From the NCBI GenBank assembly GCA_046732015.1, contig JBKPMF010000252.1, positions 1 through 17,861 on the forward strand: a DNA stretch of 17,861 bases. Direction: 5' to 3'. Within the stretch, counting starts at the first letter, position 1, and every line of letters starts with the position of its first letter. Position numbers and translations under genes: made by a program. Of this stretch, positions 1 through 6,567 are shown in pieces. Origin of the DNA: JAOUEA01 sp046732015 (lineage in GTDB: Bacteria > Actinomycetota > UBA4738 > HRBIN12). The notes beneath the pieces are model-generated. The model was not told the origin of the DNA, made no database searches, and saw only the letters and a program-made list of their open reading frames with translations.

Positions 1-664
1 CCTCGGGCGTCCCCTCGGCGATCACGCGCCCGTGATCGAGCACGGCGACGCGGTCGGCGAGCCGGTCGGCTTCCTCCAGGTAGTGCGTGGTGAGCAGGAT
101 CGTCACGCCCTCGGCGACGAGTCCGCGGACGATGTCCCACACGGTTCGGCGGCTGCGTGGATCGAGTCCGGTGGTGGGTTCGTCGAGGAAGATGATCCGC
201 GGGTCGCCCATCAGCGTCATCGCCAGGTCCAGCCGTCGACGCATGCCGCCCGAGTATGTGGAGACCGGTTTCGTGGCCTCGTCGGCGAGGTCGAAGCGCT
301 CGAGCATCGCCGCCACGCGTCGGCTGCCCTCCCCCCGGCCGAGGTGGCACAGGTCGGCCATCAGGCTGAGGTTCTCCTCGGCGTTGAGGAGACCGTCCAC
401 CGCCGAGAACTGACCCGTCACGCCGATGGCTCGACGCACCTCGCCGGGATCGGTCGCCGGGTCGTGGCCGGCGACGCGCACCGTCCCGCCGTCGGCCGGC
501 AGCAGCGTGGACAGGATGTGCACGATCGTGGTCTTGCCGGCGCCGTTCGGCCCGAGCAGCGCGAAGACCGAGCCCTCGGGCACGAGGAGATCCACCCCAT
601 CGAGGGCCACGGTGTCGCCGAACGTCTTGCGCAGCCCGTTGACCTCGATCGCCGCGGCGTTCAC
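1..664 (-). CDS. ABC transporter ATP-binding protein, DrrA-like (3' end outside window)
   Basis: This is the ATPase subunit of an ABC transporter, probably an exporter of the daunorubicin-resistance (DrrA) type, working at the inner face of the membrane with a permease expected beyond the left edge. Reading from the GTG at 664, the Walker A motif GPNGAGKTT lies near residues 38-46. A Q-loop (VTGQFSAVDGLL) follows. The signature STYSGGMRRRLDLA is near residue 137, Walker B IIFLDEPTTGLD near 155-165, and the H-loop TTHYLEEAD near 193. The order and spacing fit the DrrA/CcmA-like family, and about 221 codons are visible. The GTG start overlaps the TGA of the DUF4097 gene as GTGA, so translational coupling is likely. 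The C-terminal part is missing only because the window ends. The ATPase class is secure; the substrate cannot be told. Confidence 0.93.
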   Translation of the reverse strand, partial: MNAAAIEVNGLRKTFGDTVALDGVDLLVPEGSVFALLGPNGAGKTTIVHILSTLLPADGGTVRVAGHDPATDPGEVRRAIGVTGQFSAVDGLLNAEENLSLMADLCHLGRGEGSRRVAAMLERFDLADEATKPVSTYSGGMRRRLDLAMTLMGDPRIIFLDEPTTGLDPRSRRTVWDIVRGLVAEGVTILLTTHYLEEADRLADRVAVLDHGRVIAEGTPE

Positions 665-1536
665 GACGCGCTCCCGCCACTCGTGGCGAACGACCGGCGG
701 ATCGCGATGTCCCCCGTCGATGTCTGGGCATGCACCTCAACGGCGTCGCTGCGATCGCCGGGTTCGCTCGACGCGTCGAGCTCGTTGCGCACCCGACCGA
801 ACTTCGTGCGGAGGTCGAGCCAGACCGGCACCCCCTCGCGGATGCCGACCTCGAGGTCGCCGAATGCGCTCTGCGCGACGGCGGTGCCGCGCGCGACCTC
901 GCCGATCGAGACGCGACCGTTCGCGGTCTTCGCGATGACCCCGGCGTCGGCCCGGCCGATCGTGATCGATCCGTTGGCGGCCTTCACCTGGACCTCGCCG
1001 GTGACCGTGCCGACGGACGTTTCGCCGTTCGAGTTCTTGATCCAGGCCGAACCGTTGACGCTGCCGAACCGCACCGCGCCGGAACCGGTGACCAGCTCGA
1101 CCTTGCCGCCGACACGTTCGACCGAGACGTCGCCCACGCCGGTCCGCAGGTTCAGCGCGCCGGTCTCGTCCAACCGGGCGTCGCCGACGCCCAGCTTGCC
1201 GCCGACATCGCCGAGGCGGCCGATCGACTGCAGGGACGCGACGCCGGCCTCGACCTGCACCCGAGAACCGACCGGGAGGGCGATCTCGACGTCGATCGAC
1301 TCGTGACCTCCCTTGGGCCGCCAACGACGCCAGCCGCTCGGTCCCTTCACGAGCAGTCGCCCGCCTCCGTACTCGACGCGGGTCTGGGCCGCCGCCGTGA
1401 CGTCGGCGTCGTTCTCAGGATCGGTCGGGCGAACGTCAACGGTCGTGTCGGAGCGTTCGCTCGCCGTGAGCCGAACGTCACCGACGCCGAAGTCGAACGA
1501 GACGGTGATCGGGGTGGGGGTGTCGAACGTGGGCAT
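661..1536 (-). CDS. DUF4097 family beta-strand-repeat protein
   Basis: This 291-residue protein has no signal peptide or membrane helix. It consists of short alternating beta repeats rich in G, V, N and D, such as GVGDVRL, GVGDARL, GVGDVSVERV, NSNGETSVG, AANGSITIG and TANGRVSIG. That pattern is typical of DUF4097, a right-handed beta-helix-like domain of unknown role that in actinobacteria often sits beside ABC transporters. The ATG at 1536 is preceded by a strong ribosome-binding site, GAAGGAGG, six bases upstream. It lies between an RHH regulator (19-bp gap) and an ABC ATPase (4-bp overlap), so the three are probably one transcript. I infer a scaffold or envelope-linked partner of the transporter, but the biochemical role is unknown. 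Confidence 0.85.
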   Translation of the reverse strand: MPTFDTPTPITVSFDFGVGDVRLTASERSDTTVDVRPTDPENDADVTAAAQTRVEYGGGRLLVKGPSGWRRWRPKGGHESIDVEIALPVGSRVQVEAGVASLQSIGRLGDVGGKLGVGDARLDETGALNLRTGVGDVSVERVGGKVELVTGSGAVRFGSVNGSAWIKNSNGETSVGTVTGEVQVKAANGSITIGRADAGVIAKTANGRVSIGEVARGTAVAQSAFGDLEVGIREGVPVWLDLRTKFGRVRNELDASSEPGDRSDAVEVHAQTSTGDIAIRRSFATSGGSAS

Positions 1537-1555
1537 GGGGTGCCTCCTTCAGGGG

Positions 1556-2077
1556 TCAGTGGGCCCAGCCGGTGTAGCGCTGGGCGCCGTGGGGACCGCG
1601 CTGTTCGCGGCGGCCGCCGGCTTCGCTGCGATCCAACCGGGCTCCGGCGGCTCGAACGAGCCAGGCGTTGACGGACAAGCCCTCGCCCTCGGCGGCCCGT
1701 TCCACACGGGGCTTGAGGTGCTCGGGCATGCGGACGTTGATGCGCCAGGTCCCGCCCTCGTCGTCCTGACGGGGTGCGAGATCCTCGGACGCCGGTTCGG
1801 TGACATCGGTGTCGCCTTCAGCCGACGGATCAGGCGGCGGCAGGGTCACGACGAACCGGGGCTCGCGGCCGCGGAGCCGGAGCTCCACCGAGCCGGGAGC
1901 CATGTCGACCGTGATCTCCTCCACGGCCGCGGCGATCGCGTCCTGCAGGGCAAGGCGGATCGAGGCGTCCAGCGGCGCAGACAGCCGCCGGGAGAGTTCG
2001 AGGGCCTCGTCGCCGCCTGATCGGGCTGCCGCTTCGAGCTGTTCGTGGATCGATTCGATGTACGGGTCCAGTTCCAT
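1556..2077 (-). CDS. Ribbon-helix-helix (HicB/Arc-like) transcriptional regulator
   Basis: This 173-residue protein ends in a ribbon-helix-helix DNA-binding domain at about residues 109-149: a strand TWRINVRMP, a helix HLKPRVERAAEGEG and a helix SVNAWLVRAAGARL. RHH proteins bind operators as dimers through the strand. The first 80 residues are a mixed helix and strand region (ELDPYIESIHEQLEAAARSG..., then VELRLRGREPRFVVTLP) that I do not recognise. An acidic linker joins the two parts. No toxin gene is next to it, so a HicB antitoxin role is not supported. It is more likely the autoregulator of the DUF4097 and ABC operon. The ATG at 2077 is chosen because a TTGACA-17-CATAGT promoter ends six bases before it, implying a leaderless message. 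Repeated TGGCAT half-sites cover that promoter. Confidence 0.82.
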   Translation of the reverse strand: MELDPYIESIHEQLEAAARSGGDEALELSRRLSAPLDASIRLALQDAIAAAVEEITVDMAPGSVELRLRGREPRFVVTLPPPDPSAEGDTDVTEPASEDLAPRQDDEGGTWRINVRMPEHLKPRVERAAEGEGLSVNAWLVRAAGARLDRSEAGGRREQRGPHGAQRYTGWAH

Positions 2078-2083
2078 GGCAGC

Positions 2084-2112
2084 ACTATGGCATCATCTTG
2101 GCATCATGTCAA
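2084..2112 (-). promoter_or_regulatory. Leaderless promoter of the RHH-DUF4097-ABC operon
   Basis: On the minus strand, a perfect -35 box TTGACA (2107-2112) and a -10 box CATAGT (2084-2089, 4 of 6 to consensus) are separated by exactly 17 bases. The -10 box ends six bases before the ATG at 2077, so transcription should start at or next to the start codon. No Shine-Dalgarno sequence is present, in line with a leaderless message. Confidence 0.72.
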
Positions 2113-2130
2113 ATGCCAATCTGAGCCATA
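2086..2130. promoter_or_regulatory. Putative four-half-site RHH operator
   Basis: TGGCAT occurs at 2088-2093 and 2099-2104. The reverse complement ATGCCA occurs at 2113-2118, and a GCCATA at 2125-2130 mirrors TATGGC at 2086-2091. The inner pair TTGGCAT/ATGCCAA (2098-2104 and 2113-2119) is a perfect inverted repeat with an 8-base spacer. Successive half-sites lie 10-11 bp apart on each arm, about one helical turn, as in tandem RHH sites. The array covers the -10, spacer and -35 of the RHH promoter, so bound protein should repress. Confidence 0.65.
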
Positions 2131-2168
2131 TGTCGTAGGCCACGAACCGATCCGCGCTGTATTACCGT

Positions 2169-2651
2169 GTGCCACCGATGCATGCCGATGAGATCCGAGT
2201 CCTGTTCGCGTACGACCGCTGGGCCACGCGCAAGGTCCTGGACGTCCTTGAAGGGGTGGATCCTGCCGTCTGGGCACGAACGGAGGTCGTGGGCGATTGG
2301 GGACTGGGCGCGATCCTCGTCCATCACCTCGGTGCTTCGCAGCGATGGCGGCATGCCTTCCAGGACACGGGCGAATCGCCCGAACCCGAACTCGAGCCGC
2401 TCCCGTCGATCGACGACCTTCGCGACCGCTGGGACGCCGAATGGGCTGTTGTCGATGCCTGGCTGCCGACCGTGACCGATGACTTCGTCGGCCACGTCCA
2501 CGAGGGCGTGCCGGTGTGGCAGATGCTGGTGCACGTGGTGAACCACGGGACGCAGCATCGGGCGGAAGCGGCGGCGCTGCTCACCGCCGAGGGCCGATCC
2601 CCCGGCGAGCTCGACCTGATCTTCTTCGCCGAGGAACGCGCGCGGTCGTAG
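2169..2651 (+). CDS. DinB family protein
   Basis: This protein is a DinB/YfiT-type four-helix bundle, a family that binds a divalent metal through a His triad; some members are mycothiol- or bacillithiol-dependent transferases. Visible family marks are the N-terminal FAYDRWATRKVLDVLE, the H52-H53 pair in ILVHHLGASQRW, and the C-terminal HVVNHGTQHRAE, whose H126 and H130 would complete the metal site. The length of 160 residues is normal. The start is uncertain: GTG at 2169 or ATG at 2178. A TATTAC box at 2160-2165 lies 12 bases before that ATG, and no ribosome-binding site is seen. It is divergent from the RHH operon. The TfoX-like gene follows nine bases downstream. The substrate is unknown. 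Confidence 0.88.
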   Translation: MPPMHADEIRVLFAYDRWATRKVLDVLEGVDPAVWARTEVVGDWGLGAILVHHLGASQRWRHAFQDTGESPEPELEPLPSIDDLRDRWDAEWAVVDAWLPTVTDDFVGHVHEGVPVWQMLVHVVNHGTQHRAEAAALLTAEGRSPGELDLIFFAEERARS

Positions 2652-2660
2652 CATCGAGCC

Positions 2661-2996
2661 GTGGCCTACGACGAACACCTCGCCGCCCGGATCCGGACCC
2701 TGCTCGGGGGCCGAGCTGACCTCACCGAGAAGAAGATGTTCGGCGGCCTCGCGTTCCTGATCGGCGGGAACATGGCCGTCGCTGCGAGCGGCCAGGGCGG
2801 CTTGCTGGTGCGCGCCGATCCCGGGACCTCCGACGATCTCCTGACCTCGAAGGGCGTCCGACCGATGGAGATGCGGGGACGCCAGATGCAGGGTTGGCTG
2901 CGCGTCGATGACGACGCCGTCCGCACGAAGCGCCAGCTCGAGCGATGGGTTCGCGTCGGCGTGGGCTACGCCGGCACGCTGCCCCCGAAGGGATGA
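2661..2996 (+). CDS. TfoX/Sxy family N-terminal-domain protein
   Basis: The 111-residue product is a single TfoX N-terminal domain, marked by the N-terminal LAARIRTLLGGR, the family-typical TEKKMFGGLAFLIGGNMAVAA near residues 22-42, and RPMEMRGRQMQGWLRVDDDAV near 68-88. In gammaproteobacteria this domain is part of a competence regulator. The stand-alone actinobacterial versions have no established role, so a competence function is not claimed. The GTG at 2661 gives the family-typical start AYDEHLAARIR. A TAGCAT box six bases upstream could be an internal leaderless promoter, but its TAG is also the DinB stop codon, so this may be chance. The stop overlaps the next gene's start as ATGA, which supports co-translation. 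Confidence 0.88.
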   Translation: MAYDEHLAARIRTLLGGRADLTEKKMFGGLAFLIGGNMAVAASGQGGLLVRADPGTSDDLLTSKGVRPMEMRGRQMQGWLRVDDDAVRTKRQLERWVRVGVGYAGTLPPKG

Positions 2997-3466
2997 CCGT
3001 GTCGGCGAGCGAGCCCAACGACCACCGGTCCGTCGTGACGTCGGTGATCGGCGCCAACCGGTTCATGACCCTTGCGACGGCCGACGCACACGGCACTCCG
3101 TGGGCGAACCCGGTGTGGTTCGCGACCGAGGACCATCGACGGTTCCTGTGGGTGTCGTCCCCGGAGACGCGCCATTCCCGCAACATCGATGCTCGGTCCG
3201 AGATCGCCATCGTGATCTACGACTCGCGGACCACCCCGGCTGAGCGCCAGGCGGTCTACCTCGAGGCCGTCGCGCATCAGGTCTCCGCTGACGAACTCGC
3301 CGACGCCGTCGAGATCTTCTCGCGGACATCGGTCGAACACGGGCTGTCCGCCTGGACCAGCGATGACGTCACCGAGCCGCGCCAGTTCCGCATGTACGAG
3401 GCGATCGCGAAGCAGCATTGGATCCTGGGCGAGACCGACGTCCGGATCCCGGTGCCGATGCCCTGA
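2993..3466 (+). CDS. Pyridoxamine 5'-phosphate oxidase (PPOX) family protein
   Basis: This 157-residue protein has the split-barrel flavin/F420-binding fold. The first strands carry IGANRFMTLATADAHGTPWANPVWFATED, followed by FLWVSSPETRHSRNIDARSEIAIVIYD, both typical of PPOX-like proteins. Family members oxidise or reduce small substrates using FMN, F420 or heme; the cofactor here cannot be decided by eye. The ATG at 2993 is preferred because it overlaps the TfoX stop by four bases (ATGA). A start 48 bases upstream would add an arginine-rich segment lying inside the TfoX gene. It converges on the dehydrogenase gene with only six bases between the two stop codons. Confidence 0.87.
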   Translation: MTVSASEPNDHRSVVTSVIGANRFMTLATADAHGTPWANPVWFATEDHRRFLWVSSPETRHSRNIDARSEIAIVIYDSRTTPAERQAVYLEAVAHQVSADELADAVEIFSRTSVEHGLSAWTSDDVTEPRQFRMYEAIAKQHWILGETDVRIPVPMP

Positions 3467-3472
3467 GCCAGG

Positions 3473-4453
3473 TCACGCCGTGACGGTGACGACGACCTTG
3501 CCGGCCGGATGGCCCTGCTCGAGGTAGCGGATCGCGTCGGCCGCCTCGATCAAGGGGAAGGTCCGGTCGATCACCGGGGTAACGTCGCCCGCTTCGATCA
3601 GCTTCGACAGGGCCAGGAGGGTCTGCTGGTCCTCCTTCGCGGAGAGTCCGTGCAGGCGTTGACCGACGAACATCGAGACCAACGGGGCCCGGAGCACACC
3701 GCGGAAGAACCCACCGGTCCAGCGGCCACCACCGTCGCCGCCGACGATCACCAAGGTTCCCTTCGAGTCCAGCGCACGACGGAGCTTCGACAGCGGGCGA
3801 CGTCCGGCGGTGTCGACGATCGCGTCCCAGCGCCGGCGCCCGTCCGTGAAATCCTCCTGCGTGTAGTCGATCACGTCGTCGGCGCCGATCGAGCGGACCA
3901 GGTCGGCCTTCGCGGTGCTGCACACACCCGTGACCTCCGCGCCGAGCGCCTTGGCGATCTGCACGGCGAGGTTGCCGACGCCGCCCGAGGCGCCGATCAC
4001 CAGCACCTTCTGTCCTGCGCGCACCTTGGCGATGTCGCTGACGGCCTGGAAGGCGGTGCAACCCGACACCGGTACGGCCGCTGCCTGCTCGAACGTGAGC
4101 CTGGCGGGCTTCGGCACCAGCTTGTCCTGCGGTGTGACCGCGACCTCGGCGAGGGAGCCCGTTTCGCACGTGCCCATGACGTCGTCACCGGCTTTGAAGC
4201 GAGTGACGCCGGCGCCGACCGCCTCAACGGTGCCGGCCAGGTCCCACCCGCGGACGCGCACCTTCGGCCCACGGAACCCGATCATCGGCCTCGCGAAGTA
4301 GGGCAGCCCGGTCATGAAGTGCCACACGTCGGGGCCGCAACCGGCGGCGCGCACGCGGACGAGCACATCGCCCTCGCCGACCACGGGCTCGTCGATGTCG
4401 CTGAACTCCAGGACGTCGGGGGTGCCGTACCGATCCTGCACGATCGCCTTCAT
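3473..4453 (-). CDS. NAD(P)-dependent MDR-family dehydrogenase / quinone reductase-like
   Basis: This is a medium-chain dehydrogenase/reductase of 326 residues, resembling zinc-free quinone oxidoreductases. The N-terminal GroES-like half contains KAIVQDRYGTPDVLEFSDID, RVRAAGCGPDVWHFMTGL and GWDLAGTVEAVGAGVTRFKAGDDV. The Rossmann half carries the nucleotide-binding LVIGASGGVGNLAVQIAKAL (GASGGVG at 154-160). The usual catalytic-zinc ligands and a structural four-cysteine lobe are not seen. It probably reduces quinones or activated alkenes with NAD(P)H in the cytoplasm. The ATG at 4453 has a strong GGAGGAG five bases upstream; an in-frame ATG further up would run through the promoter. Transcription starts from a promoter whose spacer is a perfect palindrome, next to a divergent TetR gene, which suggests TetR control. 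Confidence 0.9.
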   Translation of the reverse strand: MKAIVQDRYGTPDVLEFSDIDEPVVGEGDVLVRVRAAGCGPDVWHFMTGLPYFARPMIGFRGPKVRVRGWDLAGTVEAVGAGVTRFKAGDDVMGTCETGSLAEVAVTPQDKLVPKPARLTFEQAAAVPVSGCTAFQAVSDIAKVRAGQKVLVIGASGGVGNLAVQIAKALGAEVTGVCSTAKADLVRSIGADDVIDYTQEDFTDGRRRWDAIVDTAGRRPLSKLRRALDSKGTLVIVGGDGGGRWTGGFFRGVLRAPLVSMFVGQRLHGLSAKEDQQTLLALSKLIEAGDVTPVIDRTFPLIEAADAIRYLEQGHPAGKVVVTVTA

Positions 4454-4488
4454 GGGATCTCCTCCGTGTTTCTCGGTGTTCGTAGGCG

Positions 4489-4503
4489 GTGTACGGCGTA
4501 CAC
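4489..4503. promoter_or_regulatory. TetR operator copy 1 (15-bp palindrome)
   Basis: GTGTACGGCGTACAC is a perfect 15-bp palindrome centred on 4496. It lies just downstream of the predicted transcription start of the dehydrogenase gene. The same core recurs with its centre 33 bp away, about three helical turns. The divergent TetR-family gene beside it is the obvious candidate binder. Confidence 0.75.
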
Positions 4504-4514
4504 TCAATGAACGT

Positions 4515-4543
4515 ACCATAGGTGTACGGCGTACACCTGTCAA
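4515..4543 (-). promoter_or_regulatory. Promoter of the MDR dehydrogenase gene
   Basis: On the minus strand a perfect TTGACA (4538-4543) and TATGGT (4515-4520) are separated by exactly 17 bases. Those 17 bases are the core of operator copy 2. Transcription should start near 4508, giving a leader of about 55 nt that contains operator copy 1 and the GGAGGAG ribosome-binding site. Confidence 0.78.
4520..4538. promoter_or_regulatory. TetR operator copy 2 (19-bp palindrome in promoter spacer)
   Basis: AGGTGTACGGCGTACACCT is a perfect 19-bp palindrome centred on 4529. It fills the -35/-10 spacer of the dehydrogenase promoter and touches the last base of each box. A repressor bound here would exclude RNA polymerase. 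It shares its 15-bp core with copy 1. Confidence 0.8.
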
Positions 4544-4584
4544 GTCCTGGGCGCGGCGGCGCCCCATGAGAGAAGGTTGGCCGC

Positions 4585-5268
4585 ATGGCGACGCAGATCG
4601 ACGAGGCCGCTCCCCGACTGCCCCTGAGCAGGGAGCGAGTCCTGCAGACCGCCGTCGCCTTGGCGGACCGGGACGGGGTCGAGGGCGTCAGCATGCGGAA
4701 GATCGCGCAGGAGTTGGGCGTCGTGCCCATGGCGCTCTACAAGCACGTCGCCGGCAAGGACGAACTCTTGGGCGGCATGATCGACGTCGTGATCGCGCAG
4801 ATCGATCCACCCGCCACCGAGCTCGGGTGGAAGGCGGCGATCCGCGAACGGATCCTGTCGGCGCGACGCGCGCTCCTCCGCCACCCATGGGCGTCGCGCG
4901 TGATGGAGTCACGCACCGAGCCGACCCCCACGGTGCTCGCCTACATGGATTCGATGATCGGCATGTTCCGCGACGGCGGGTTCTCGATGGACCTCACGCA
5001 CCACGCGATGCACGCGATGGGCAGTCGCCTGATGGGCTTCTCGCAGGAGCTGTTCAACGACAGCGCCGACACCGACCCGGCGGCAGAGGCGGAGATGTGG
5101 GGACAGATGGCCGACGTCTACCCCTCGATCTACGAACTGTTCCTCACGGTCTCCCACGACGGCCAGTCAGTGGTCGGGCCGGGCTGCGACGACCAGTTCG
5201 AATTCGAGTTCGCCCTGGACCTCATGCTCGACGGCCTGGAGCGAGCGAAGGCCGCGTCGGACGGGTAA
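4585..5268 (+). CDS. TetR family transcriptional regulator
   Basis: This 227-residue one-component repressor has a TetR N-terminal helix-turn-helix at about residues 15-62: LSRERVLQTAVALADRDG, VSMRKIAQELGVVPMALYKHVAGKDELL. The rest is an all-helical ligand-binding domain resembling the tetracycline-repressor-type C-terminal family (WKAAIRERILSARRALLRHPWASRVMES..., MDLTHHAMHAMGSRLMGFSQELF). An AGAAGG element precedes the ATG at 4585. It lies head to head with the MDR dehydrogenase, with two identical palindromes between them, and it is followed after ten bases by an F420-type nitroreductase. The simplest reading is a repressor controlling the dehydrogenase and its own operon in response to a small organic ligand. 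The ligand is unknown. Confidence 0.92.
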   Translation: MATQIDEAAPRLPLSRERVLQTAVALADRDGVEGVSMRKIAQELGVVPMALYKHVAGKDELLGGMIDVVIAQIDPPATELGWKAAIRERILSARRALLRHPWASRVMESRTEPTPTVLAYMDSMIGMFRDGGFSMDLTHHAMHAMGSRLMGFSQELFNDSADTDPAAEAEMWGQMADVYPSIYELFLTVSHDGQSVVGPGCDDQFEFEFALDLMLDGLERAKAASDG

Positions 5269-5278
5269 GGAGACCGAC

Positions 5279-5716
5279 ATGCCACTGACCGGTGAGTACG
5301 AACCCAGCAAAGCCCGATACGCGCGCAAGCAGGTCGAGAAGTACGAGGCGACCAACGGCGAGAAGGGTGGCAACATGAAGGGTCGCCCCATCATCGTGCT
5401 GACGTCCGTCGGGGCGAAGAGCGGCAAGCTCCGCAAGACCCCGCTGATGCGCGTCGAACACGACGGCACCTACGCGGTGGTCGCGTCGCTCGGCGGCGCC
5501 CCGGAGCACCCAGTCTGGTACTTCAACCTCAAGGCGAACCCGCACGTCGAGTTGCAGGACCGCGCGACCAAGCGCGACTACACCGCGCGTGAGGTCACCG
5601 GCGACGAGAAGACCGTGTGGTGGGATCGGGCCGTCGAAGCGTGGCCCGACTACGCGAACTACCAGAAGAAGACCGACCGGCAGATCCCGGTGTTCGTCCT
5701 CGAACCGGTCGCCTGA
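5279..5716 (+). CDS. Nitroreductase family deazaflavin (F420)-dependent oxidoreductase, Ddn-like
   Basis: The 145-residue product matches the pattern of Ddn-like F420H2-dependent reductases: N-terminal YEPSKARYARKQVEKYEATNG, then KGRPIIVLTSVGAKSGKLRKTPLMRVEHDGTYAVVASLGG and PEHPVWYFNLKANPHVELQD. In this family the conserved K-SGK-RKTPL segment and the PVWYFNL segment line the deazaflavin site. It would transfer hydride from F420H2 to quinones or other electrophiles in the cytoplasm or at the membrane face. The ribosome-binding site AAGGAG overlaps the TAA of the TetR gene, and the gap is ten bases, so the two are co-transcribed. Pairing with the divergent quinone-reductase-like enzyme suggests a shared detoxification or redox response. 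Confidence 0.92.
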   Translation: MPLTGEYEPSKARYARKQVEKYEATNGEKGGNMKGRPIIVLTSVGAKSGKLRKTPLMRVEHDGTYAVVASLGGAPEHPVWYFNLKANPHVELQDRATKRDYTAREVTGDEKTVWWDRAVEAWPDYANYQKKTDRQIPVFVLEPVA

Positions 5717-5720
5717 GCCG

Positions 5721-6530
5721 TCAGTCGCGCTCCGGCATCGGGGCATCGAGGAACGTCGTGACGATGGGCACCAGGAGGTCGGCGCGCAACCGGATGGACA
5801 CGTGCGACGCGCCCGGTATCACGGCGAGTTGCGATACGGGCATGCCGGGCGGCATGTCACCGAACACCCCGCCACCGAGCAGGCGGAACATCTCCACGGC
5901 GTGTTCCGGACGCACCAGGTCGGAGTCGCCGATGATCAAGAGCGTCGGGGCCTCGATCCCGGCGATGTCCTCATCCCGCAGGTCCTGGTAGCCCCGGTCC
6001 ATCGCCGTCTTCTTCGCGAACAACGTCTCGAAGTCCTCGGGGCGCGGCGCGATCCGCATGTACTCCTCGTGCCACTCCGAGCCATACATCATCTCCGGGG
6101 TCATCTCACCGAGACCCTCCATCAGACCGGGATGAACGCCGCTCATCGTGTAGGTGGCTGACATGAACACGAGCTTGCGCACCAGCTGCGGGTGGCGAAG
6201 CGTGACCAGCAGCGCCACGAACGCCCCCATGCTGTAGCCGTAAAGGTCGACGGGACCGAGCTCCAGGGAGTCGATCGCGGCGGCGACGTCGTCGGCCATG
6301 GCCTCGTTGCTTAGCGGACGGTCGATGTCGGCCGTACGCCCGTGGCCCTGCAACTCGAACCCGACCACCTTGCGACCTTCGGCCAGACCCGGGATCAGCG
6401 CGCCGAACGACGAATCGATCGCCGAGAAGGCGCCGTGTAGCAGCACGAGTGGCTGTCCGTCGCCGTAGGTCTCGTAGTACATCTCGAGCCCGTTCACCGG
6501 CACGGTGTCCGTCGTCACTGGTGTCGTCAT
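5721..6530 (-). CDS. Alpha/beta hydrolase
   Basis: This is a 269-residue soluble alpha/beta-hydrolase-fold enzyme. The oxyanion segment PLVLLHGAFSA is near residues 27-37. The nucleophile elbow GYSMG holds Ser100. The acid is probably Asp204 in GDSDLVRPEH, and the base His243 in GASHVS, giving a complete triad. The FELQGHGRT segment is typical of the family. The substrate is not evident; an ester, lactone or epoxide are all possible. The start is the ATG at 6530, with an AGGGGA-like element upstream. It follows the adenylate cyclase gene by 37 bp on the same strand, so it may be the last gene of that run. A TAGAGT box at 6558-6563 may give it its own promoter. It converges on the nitroreductase with a 4-bp gap. 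Confidence 0.92.
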   Translation of the reverse strand: MTTPVTTDTVPVNGLEMYYETYGDGQPLVLLHGAFSAIDSSFGALIPGLAEGRKVVGFELQGHGRTADIDRPLSNEAMADDVAAAIDSLELGPVDLYGYSMGAFVALLVTLRHPQLVRKLVFMSATYTMSGVHPGLMEGLGEMTPEMMYGSEWHEEYMRIAPRPEDFETLFAKKTAMDRGYQDLRDEDIAGIEAPTLLIIGDSDLVRPEHAVEMFRLLGGGVFGDMPPGMPVSQLAVIPGASHVSIRLRADLLVPIVTTFLDAPMPERD

Positions 6531-6567
6531 CGCGGCGTCCCCTCGGTCGGAGGTGCCACTCTACGGT

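Noticed and set aside
32..1306. 424-residue open frame on the plus strand
   Set aside because: It is antisense to the ABC ATPase and DUF4097 genes, which have clear motifs. Its composition is arginine-, proline- and alanine-rich, as expected for a GC-rich shadow frame.
1556..2077. HicB-type antitoxin of a toxin-antitoxin pair
   Set aside because: The RHH domain looks antitoxin-like, but no small toxin gene lies next to it. Its neighbours are DUF4097 and an ABC ATPase.
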